Source of the DNA: Anisodus tanguticus | Taxonomy: Eukaryota; Streptophyta; Magnoliopsida; Solanales; Solanaceae | NCBI GenBank assembly: GCA_034509755.1 | Contig: CM067552.1 | Location: 12,371,001-12,435,000, forward strand | Length of the DNA: 64,000 nt | Direction: 5' to 3' | In this document: piece after piece, positions 55,641-64,000 of the stretch | Position numbering within the stretch: the first letter of the stretch is position 1 | How the letters are laid out: each line of letters begins with the position of its first letter | Translations under genes and position numbers: made by a program | Notes under the pieces: model-generated | Told to the model about the DNA's origin: nothing | Seen by the model: only the letters and a program-made list of their open reading frames with translations | Databases searched by the model: none

Positions 55641-56559
55641 TGGCTAGAATGAGTATCACAGGTTGCAGCTATTCCATCTCTCTCTAACGGGAACAACCTT
55701 CGCATGGTACTCTTCTTTGGCTCCTAATTCAGTTTAGAGCCGGCCCGACATGGAGGGTAGCTTCCATAATAGGTTGTATTGGCCCCAACCTCAAGTTACC
55801 GTGACTGATCTAACGAATCTCAAGCAGCATGTCGATGAATCGGCTGCCGATTTTATCGAGAGATTTAGAAAGAAGGTTGGAAAATGCACCGTACACTTTT
55901 CTGAGTCTGAGTGTGCCCACGTGATAATCAACAACATGCACCCTCAGTTAAATGAGAAGCTAATAGGACAATCTTGCTCTGACCTGTGCCAGTTAGCCAA
56001 AAAGACTAGCCAAATAGAGCAGTACGTCCAGGAAAATGAGCTGAGAAGAGCCAGATGAAATCGAGGCTCCCACTTAGTATCCATCATTGAAGCGGATGAG
56101 TCCGACTCAGAATCAGCCGATTGCACAGTAGATGCAATGGTGGCCGAGATTGTTAGGGGTAAGGTTTACTTTTGCCCAACCTTAAAAGCCGTAAAAGGCA
56201 AGGAGACGAGTCCATCCGATGACATGATCGGTTACTCGTTTGACATTATAAAGGTAGATCAGATCTTTGATCTGCTCAAGGATAAACATATTCGACTGCT
56301 TGATGGTCATATGATTCCGCCTGTCGAGGAACTAAAAGATAAGAAGTACTGTAAGTGGCATAATTCATACAGTCACTCTATTTCTAATTGTGTGATCTTC
56401 AGAAAGGCGATCCAAAAGGGCATCAAGGAGGGGAGGTTCGAGCTAGCCGACAAGTGTATGGCTGAAATGTCTATTGATACCTACCCCCTTCCCACGGTAC
56501 CAATATCTATGGTATATTTTGCTAAGCCCGATGAGTCAAGGGACACCAAAGAGAAATAA
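54880..56559 (+). pseudogene. Tat element gag
   Basis: After the duplicated N-terminal part (54880-55640) the gag domain follows: VTDLTNLKQHVDESAADFIE and FRKKVGKC (55797-55890) and the tail to 56058, stop, then 56137-56559 with HNSYSHSISNCVIFRKAIQ, a zinc-knuckle-like C/H stretch without the full CX2CX4HX4C. Stops at 55145, 55630, 56056 and 56557. Confidence 0.8.
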
Positions 56560-57611
56560 CTGATGAAAAGGGTGTGGGTCCCAAAAAAAACTACCGAATG
56601 GGAGAAGGGCACAAGGACCTCTGTGTTCAACCAATTAGGCAACCTACATGACATTCGTGGTGACAGACAGCCAGCTAGGAGCAGTTTTTATGGCCACCTT
56701 AAATACTCGAGGGACATTAAACGAGAACTTCAGGAACAAACCATGAGGTTCAGAAGGGTCCCTATCGACGCCGGGCATAAGCATGGGGGCAAGTACGGAT
56801 GCCAACCAATCGGCAGCCGAGTATGCCTCGAATAGATGAGGAACCACTCCCTAAAATCAAACAGAGGGTGGTCGAGTTTAACATCAATGAGGGTGTTTCA
56901 TCCTTACGTATCATGGCGAGAAATAAGGACTAGACGAGACCCCGCAGAATGATTAAACCAACCGCCAACACATAAGAGGGGAAGTGGTCTATCAATTAGG
57001 CTCGCAGAAAGAAAGAGGCACCACCGAGAGTCGCATCCAGAACTCAGAAAAGAAGGATGCAGCGTGCCAAGGCCTTGCGTAATATGCAACAGACATTATA
57101 TCTAATTTCCAACACCAAGGCAATCGAAAATCAGGAGATTCCTGAGTCTGTCGTAGACAAGGCTATTGAGCGGGCATTCAGATCAGTTGATTTAGAGGTA
57201 ATGTCACTTGAAAGAGAGACGTCGGGTCAATCAGAGTTGGATGAATAGCCTACCTACAACCCGATGGAGGAACCCCGGCAAGAGAATGTGGCCCCGAATG
57301 GACCTCCAACTGAGGCAAACCCACAGATCGTATAGAGAATTCCGTCAGATAATCTTCAGTCGATCCCCATTTATCTCCAAGAAATGGAAGATATGAGCTC
57401 CTAGTCAGTCGAATTGAATGAAGGAGGAGACTCTGTCCTCGATTTATTTAGCCAAGACATGGTTGACGAGATGTGGGTATACATTAAAATGGTCAGCCTA
57501 ATCCCATGTGAATTCTGGGCCAGTTGCTCTGCGCTGGATAACCTAGAAGGTGATGTTTGCGTAGAAGATACATAATGGGCAACAATAGTCGATACCACGG
57601 CTAGGGACGCT

Positions 57612-58118
57612 TTGAGCATTGCGTTTGGTGCACCTACTGAAGAGATTGTTAAACACCTCAAGCCCCTCTATGTGAAGGCGTACATCTACGACAAAACTAT
57701 TAGCCGAGTGTTCATCGACAATGGGGCTGTGCTGAATGTGATGTCGCTGCTTACTTTGAAAAGCCTCAAGAAAACCAGAAAAAATGTCATCCCAACTAAC
57801 ATGAAAATGGCTAGCTTTATGGGAGAGGCTTCTGAAGCATTGGAAATTATAGTAGCAGAAATCATTGTAGGTCCTAAGACGGTCAGGTCTGCCTTCTTTG
57901 TAATAGATGACAAGCCATCCTACACCATTCTGCTGGGCATGGACTGGATTCACACCATCCGATGCCTTCCTTCTACGATGCATCAAAAACTCATCTTTTG
58001 GGAAAGAGACAAGATAAAAATCGTCCCAACGGGTGATAACCCATTCCAACCAGGGGTTCAGAACATAGAGGCTATCTTCTACTCACCCTATGTGGCTCCC
58101 ATAGCTATCACAGAGTAG
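57612..58118 (+). pseudogene. Tat element protease
   Basis: Reads from ISRVFIDNGAVLNVMSL, in which FIDNGA stands where retropepsins have D-S/T-G, to TILLGMDWIH, the usual second conserved site. An open frame of 168 residues, so this is the least damaged part. It is separated from RT by a linker (58119-58700) that contains several stops. Confidence 0.8.
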
Positions 58119-58701
58119 TATGAAGAAGGATCTTGGGAATCCTGTAATCTTACCTCACGAGGGTTTGAAATAAAATAATTAGTCGAACTACGGCTTACCT
58201 TGGAGGATTTAAATGGTTGAGGAAATCCAAGTCATACGTGATCTGTGGCATCGGCTGATCACCCTAAGTTCTGAGGCAAGGATAGCCGAGGCATCGCAGA
58301 TGGGGAACCACGACATCGAACCAACGCTTGCTACCGATGAAGTTGAGCTGCCAATGGAACTTGAATTGACCATAAGAATGATTATGCCTAGGTTTAAGTC
58401 TCAAGATCCTTTGAAAGATATCAACTTAGGAACTGAAAAAATCCCTCGGCTAACACATATTAGTGGTTTGCTGAAGGAAGAAGACAAATAACGCATAACG
58501 GCCCTTCTACTGCAGTATAAAGACAGTTTCGCATGGGATTATCATGAGACGCATGGGCTGGCACCTATTTTGGTAGAACATAGATTGCCAATCAATGAGG
58601 GTTTCAAACCTTAAAAATAGCCGCCCATAAGGTATCACCCTCAGCTTATGCCTCAAATCGAACCTGAGATCGAATGACTGCTGAAAGTTAGGTTTATCAG
58701 A

Positions 58702-60691
58702 ATGACTAAATATGTGGAATGGTTGGCAAACGTCGTACCAGTCAAGAAGAAGAATGGCAAGGTTCGGGAATGTATTAATTATAGAAACCTAAATCTAGCC
58801 ACTCCCAAATATGAGTACGTCATACCGATAGCTGACATGATAGTCGACTCAACAGCCGCTAATGGTGTATTGACCTTCATGAATGGATACTCTAGCTATA
58901 ATCAGATATCGGTAGCCGAAGAAGACATTCACAAAACCGCCTTCAGATGCCCAGGAGCGTTGGGCATTTACGAGTGGGTAGTTATGCCGTTTGGTCTGAA
59001 TGAACGCTGGTGCCACTTATCAAAGGGCAATGAACACCATCTTCCATGACCTGAAAGGTAAGACTATGAAGGTCTACATTGATGATGTAGTAGTAAAGTC
59101 TAAGGACTTCAAGGGTCATTTATCCGATCGTGAACAAGCACTGAAAAAAATGAAGATTCATAATCTCAAAATGAATCCAGCCAATTGCATGTTCGGAGTA
59201 TCGGCTGGCAACTTCCTTGCCTTTTTGGTACACAATAAAGGCATCGGGATAGATCGTAACAAAGCCAAAGCAGTAATGGGATCCGCACCTGCCAAGACAA
59301 AGAAAGAGTTACAAAGCTTGTGGGGAAATATCAATTTCTTAAGGAGGTTCATATCCAACTCGGCTGGCAAGATGAAGAATTTCTCACCTTTGCTCAGACT
59401 TAAAGAATCAGAAGAGCTAGTATGGGGTCTGGAACAGCAAGAGGCCCTTGATCAAATTAAAATGGCCCTAGCTACTCCCCCTGTACTGGTGCCTCCTGTG
59501 CCAGGGAAGTCGTTGAAATTGTATATTTCAGCTGCAGAATTATCAATCAGCTGCTTGCTAGCACAGGAGGCCGATGATGGAACTGAAAGAGCGGTTTATT
59601 ATCTTAGCCGAATGCTCAACGATGCCGAAACTAGATATACTCCCTTGGAAAAGCTTTGTCTATCTTTGTTCTATGCTTGCACAAAACTCGCGTGTTATCT
59701 AATGCCTTACGTTATATACGTTTTGTGCAAAGTTGATATTATCCGGTACTTATTGAACAGACTTGTTTTGCAAGGACGATTAATGAAGTGGGCAATCAAG
59801 CTCATTGCATTTTCTCTCGAGTATAAGCCACTCAGGGCCGTCAAAGGTCAGGCGGTAGCCGATTTATTGGCAGACCACCCCTGTGTAGACGCGGAGGACC
59901 CATGTGCCCCCTTTACAGCATATATGGACGTCATCCATTGGACGCTGACTTTTGATGGATCAAGAACCCTGAAAGAAGTCGGAGTTGGGATAACGATAAC
60001 CGATCCTAGAGATGAAACATGGAGATTCTCTTATCGGTTAGATTCTGACCTGACAAATAACCAAGCCGAATCTGATGCTCTCATCGTAGGACTCAAGCTC
60101 CTAGTTTCTATGAAAACAAAATACATCAAGATTCGCGGAGACTCTCAGTTGATTATCAAGTAGTTGGCCGGGGAATATGACTGCAAGGATCTGAATTTGT
60201 TGGCCCATCATGACACTGCTAGCAGGTTACTTAGTAGGTTCACATCATCTACATTAAGTCATATTCCCAGAGGCATGAATGTTGAGGCTAACGACTTAGT
60301 GCAAAAAGCTGCTGGCTTTAGGAAGTCACTATTCACTTTAGAGTATGACGAACTACTCGCCGAAGTATTAGCCGTTGATCAAATCAACTCATGGAGGCGA
60401 TTACTAATTGACTACCTAAAAGATCCCTCCAGTTGCAAGGACCTCAAGGTTAAAAGAAAAGCCTTGAAATATATGCTCATTGACGATGACCTCGATAAAA
60501 GGAACGTGAATGGAGTACTACTCAGGTGCATTGCCAAAGCAGAGGGCTTGAGGGTCATGGGAGAGGTCTATGAAGGAGCATGCGGATCACACAGAGTGGG
60601 GCTAGCGATGAAGTGTCTAATATACCGCCATGACTATTATTGGCCTACTATCACAGTTGACTGCTTCCAGTATGCCAAAGGATGCAAATAA
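58702..60691 (+). pseudogene. Tat element RT, RNase H and second RNase H
   Basis: RT starts with VPVKKKNGKVRECINYRNLN, has MPFGLNERW, a frameshift near 59010-59020, and the active site YIDDVVVKS (59075-59100). RNase H connection GNINFLRRFISNSAGKM and LYISAAELSISCLLAQE follow, then YTPLEKLCLSLFYACTKL. The extra RNase H begins at 59945 with LTFDGSRTLKEVGVGI and NNQAESDALIVGL. A Gln codon has become TAG at 60161-60163; the reading goes on to 60691 and ends with an HHCC integrase finger (SHRVGLAMK...YRHDYYWP...YAKGCK, stop). Confidence 0.88.
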
Positions 60692-60730
60692 TGTCAGAGA
60701 CATGGACCAATCTAATAGGTACCAGCCGAG

Positions 60731-61500
60731 TTGCTGCACCCAGTCGTAAAACCTTGGCCTTTTAGAGGATGGGCTACGGACCTCATCGGCAAGATTCACC
60801 CACAATCGGCTAAAGGCCACAATTTTATTATTGTGGCTACCGATTACTTTACTAAATGGGTGGAGGCTCAGCCGATGAAGAGGGTTCATCAGACATATGT
60901 CATTCAGTTTATCCAACACCAGATCATATATAGATATGGTATCCCTGAGACGATTACAACGGATAAAGGGATGGTGTTCACTGGTTCTAAAGTGGCATCT
61001 TTTGCTCAGAAATTCGAGATCAAAATGATCACATATTCGCCTTATTAAGAATGTGGAGGATAAACCATGAATGTGGCATCTCACTCTGGATGAAGTCGTT
61101 TGGACGATCATGAATTCTAAATCTACAGCTACCGGGATGACACCTTATCGGCTAATAAATGGCCAAGATGCAGTGTTGCCGTTGGAAATTAATGTCAATT
61201 CCTTACGGGTGGCCAAGTAGAACTCTCTAAGTTTAGAGGAGTATCAACAGGCCATGCTAATGGAGCTAGACCAGCTAGATGAAGATCGACTGATGGCCCT
61301 AGAGAAAATTGAAGTCGGTAAACGTAAAATAGCTAAAGCATACAACAAACATGTTAAGCCTAAGAGGTTTACCGAAGGAGACTTAGTTTGGAAAACCGTT
61401 TTGCCGATTGGGATGAAAGATCGTAAATTCGGCAAATGGTCACCAAATTGGGAAGGACCCTTCGTAGTAAGACAACGGACCGCCGACAACGCATATTGAC
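60731..61500 (+). pseudogene. Tat element integrase, internally deleted
   Basis: VKPWPFRGWATDLIGKI and VATDYFTKWVEAQPM carry the first acidic region, TTDKGMVFTGSK the second. Directly after ITYSPY a stop appears and the text resumes at NVEDK...MWHLTLDEVVWT, so about 20-25 residues with the third catalytic Glu are lost. The C-terminal part continues (ATGMTPYRLINGQDAVLPLE, stop at 61219, then YNKHVKPKRFTEGDLVWK) to 61500. Confidence 0.85.
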
Positions 61501-62590
61501 TAATAAACATGCATGACGAAGAAATAGACAGGAATGTAAATGACAAGTATCTAAAAAAGTACTATCATTTTATTTGGAGCATGCATGAATAAACGACAGC
61601 CACAGACCGGTTGCCTGGTCGCACAAAATTAGCTAATTCCCTCCGACGGGAGATGTATTGCTAAATGACAGCCACAGACCGGTTGCATGGTCACAAAATA
61701 TAAAGCCATTTCTTTCACACACCTGTGTTGTAAGGTTGGTCGCATTGCTCAGGCGAAGAAATGCCATCCCAAGTGGTTAAAGATAATGGTCCATCAAATC
61801 TGCGAGGTTTACTCCAAATTTGCTCAAGAATGCCGAGAGCAATGCTAAATTTAAAGGGTGGGATATGGATTCCCACATACAGGTAAACCAAGCACAAAAA
61901 CAGAGGCGTCGCACATACCCGAACCCGGCCTTACATCAGAAATCAAATTCTGATAGTACGGGCATCAAAAGGACCCAAACGCCTCTATTTGGCTATTGTG
62001 ACTAACTTTACTGGGTCCAACCAACCCGAATAATGAGCGACCTTGGTTGGCCAAGTACGAAGGTTAGCTGAACAGCGGTCGCTGGTGAACCAGTCACAAG
62101 TAGAAAGAAAGTCATGGTTTATCAGACTGAGGTACTGAAACAAGAGACAATCACCTTGTTTCAGTCCACCATACGGAGTCAGAACCAGTTGTTCATCAAC
62201 GAAGGCCAAGGCGGAGGTCAGGGTACTATCGGCTAGAATAATTTTTCCTGCTCTCCGAGATAAAACAGATGAAGCCATGGTTTCCGGCTAAGAAAATGGC
62301 CAAAGATTAGGTGAGAAATCTATGGGGGATACATTTCCTTAAATAACCTTCAGAGGCATGGTTGAGATTAGTTTATTATTTTCAAAAACACGACCGAAAA
62401 CCATCAGAGCCAACTTGTGGTAATGAAGACGCCTCGGTTAGAGGGGAAGAACATCTAAGAAAGTAATCATTATTGCATGCATTGGAGACGAGATGATTGA
62501 AGTGACATGCGCGGCTGTCAGATTGAAACGACGGCTACTTTCAGATACATAAACTTAACAGTCACACTCGAGTTAATGTAGGGAGGCAAT
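61501..62590 (+). other. Non-coding 3-prime region of the Tat element
   Basis: About 1.1 kb between integrase and the 3-prime LTR. A CGACAGCCACAGACCGGTTG stretch at 61593-61612 recurs about 70 bases later (61667-61686). No open frame of note. Confidence 0.6.
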
Positions 62591-63256
62591 TGTTAACACT
62601 CAAAAATAGCTAAGTGTTTAGCCGAATTCAGTGACAACCGAATTTACTCGTAGCCCTTGACTACAAGAACTTCATCGGCTACCAAGGCATATCAATCGAG
62701 TTGTCAGTTAGAGGTACGACTGGGACCCACTCAGACGCAGACGCCTCAGTGACCAAGTCAAAAGGGTTTTCATACCCCCATAAGCGATAACGGCCAACGA
62801 AAGCTAAAAGAAATGGGACATTATCCGAGCAAGAGGAGTAGAGGGTGAGAAAATCGGCACCACCTCCCCCATAGTCGGCCATTAAACTTGGTGGGTTACT
62901 TGATGGCTGACATGGGGGGGCCCGTTTGTACAGTTTTTTTTCTCTTTTTGTACTATAAATAGAACACATTTTTGTATATAGACACACACAATCAATCAAA
63001 CAACTCAAATCTTATCTATCTTTATCTTTTATCCCTTACTTTATCCTTTACTTTTACTTTACTCGGTTGTATTCATGTTTCTTACCTCTTAGTTTACTCA
63101 CACCACCGTCCTAACGCTTTCTGGAGTAGTTGGGGAACTCATTGCTGGAAATTAGAGTTTCGTTTCCAATCCAAATTGCTTACGTTAAGGAATCAATTTG
63201 TCTCCCAATTTCATCAGCCAATAAAACGGCAGAAGGCAGAATTCATGGTGAGAACA
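62591..63256 (+). repeat. 3-prime LTR of the Tat element
   Basis: 666 bp, TGTTAACACT...GAGAACA. A promoter-like ACTATAAATAG lies at 62951-62961 and a long pyrimidine-rich stretch at 63005-63065. Confidence 0.9.
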
Positions 63257-63261
63257 CAATC

Positions 63262-64000
63262 ATAACAAGTTGATAAATACGTCAAAAAAGGTTTTTTAAA
63301 CATGCATCCTCAATAACTATTTGTTTTTTATAAAACAAGTGCTGAAGTTGCTGCAGCAGATTCCTTAACTATTGAAAAAAATCAAAATATGTGCAAACCC
63401 CCTTTTCCTTAACCCTAAAAGGATAACAAGAACAATAACAACAGTAAAAATCCAATTTCACAACCAAATACACTATTTACAAACACACAATCACAAGAAG
63501 TTAAACAAATACACCAATAAGGATTTATTAAACATGAAACAATAAAATAAACTACTTTGAAGATAAATTTATGCTCCTCTTCTTCCTTTTTAACCAAAAT
63601 CACCATTGCCAATTTCAGATCTCAAACCCTAATTGTGAAAGAGAGAAAAATTACCCGAGAGAGGTGAAAACAATGAAGCAGTAGCAGCGAAAATGATGAA
63701 GTTGATGAAAGAAGAAGAAGAGGAATGCCGGAGTAGCATGAGAAGTTCGTCGGAGTAGAAGAGAAAAGGAAAAGTCGGTTGATGTTTAAGTTTTGATCAG
63801 AGTAGAAAAGAAGATCAAAGAACATTTTTTTATGATTTTAAAAATAAATGGACTGTGGGTGTGGAGTTAAATGGGTGTTTTTGTATTTTAAAAATATTTA
63901 ATAAATCTTAAATATTATATTTTGACCCCTCGTTTAACTTAATCAAAATTTAAGTGGGTGATTGTGATGGCAGATATAGCTAGTGGTGGTGGCTGGTGGT
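63262..64000. other. Flank of the Tat element, MULE-like repeat
   Basis: Continues the repeat interrupted at 54387 (the 220-bp unit described at 52440-54300). A GAAGAAGAAGAGG-rich block at 63700-63760 faces, in inverted orientation, the CTTCTTCTTCCTC block at 52310-52375, which may be the two ends of one large element. No complete gene. Confidence 0.4.

Larger units (their letters stand above)
54388..63256 (+). mobile_element. Tat-lineage Ty3/gypsy retrotransposon
   Basis: 8869 bp with exact 5-bp duplication CAATC (54383-54387 and 63257-63261). LTRs begin TGTTAACACT; the 3-prime LTR (62591-63256) is complete and ends GTGAGAACA. The 5-prime LTR is cut after about 277 bp and runs straight into gag, so primer-binding site and leader are gone. 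The plus-strand order is gag, protease, RT, RNase H, a second RNase H, integrase, then about 1 kb of non-coding DNA. The second RNase H is the hallmark of the Tat/Ogre group. A purine run GTAGGGAGG precedes the 3-prime LTR. Confidence 0.92.

Noticed and set aside
1..64000. CRISPR arrays, operons, riboswitches, tRNA or rRNA genes
   Set aside because: None seen; the intron-bearing genes and plant transposons show a nuclear plant sequence, and the repeats present are not spaced like CRISPR.

Overview
The window looks like nuclear DNA of a flowering plant, most likely a eudicot of the Solanaceae. This rests on two host genes of clear plant type (SUMO and an EamA transporter), on plant transposon families (Ty1/copia, chromodomain Ty3/gypsy, Tat-type gypsy with two RNase H domains, TRIM, Stowaway MITEs, hAT MITEs, MULEs) and on RTE-LINE tails ending in TTG repeats. 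There is no sign of bacterial or organellar DNA. Family assignment is by recognition; species is not determinable here.

Layout. 1-3465 is a broken MULE transposase on the minus strand, cut by a GC-rich hAT-like element (1881-2921). 5124-9806 is copia element A. 10908-19379 is a plus-strand SUMO gene whose first intron (about 8 kb) holds three MITEs and copia element B (13694-18696); its exon 1 lacks the segment coding for the first beta strand. 20139-20744 holds two RTE-LINE 3-prime fragments. 22190-47178 is one minus-strand gene of ten exons coding for a 402-residue EamA/DMT transporter. It is convergent with SUMO and stretched to 25 kb by transposons. Its 13.6-kb intron 6 holds a solo LTR (24803-37812, target duplication ACAAG). 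Inside that LTR sit a Stowaway MITE split by copia element C, and a minus-strand chromovirus that itself carries a hAT element and a TRIM. Introns 1, 2, 4 and 9 hold RTE LINEs, tandem repeats and a SINE.

From 47.2 kb to 52 kb there are MITEs, two hAT-type elements and AT-rich DNA. 52.0-54.4 kb and 63.3-64.0 kb look like parts of a MULE-like repeat with many GTTGCAAC palindromes. It is interrupted by an 8.9-kb Tat-type gypsy element (54388-63256, target duplication CAATC).

The strongest results are exact target-site duplications, found by eye, for thirteen insertions: copia A and C (and B with one mismatch), solo LTR, TRIM, Tat gypsy, four hAT-type elements (one with a mismatch), the SINE and two RTE fragments. 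They allow the insertion order to be read. All the transposon proteins seen are damaged by stops, frameshifts or deletions. I found no credible new defence or mobile system; the noteworthy biology is the structure of the two host genes and the nesting.
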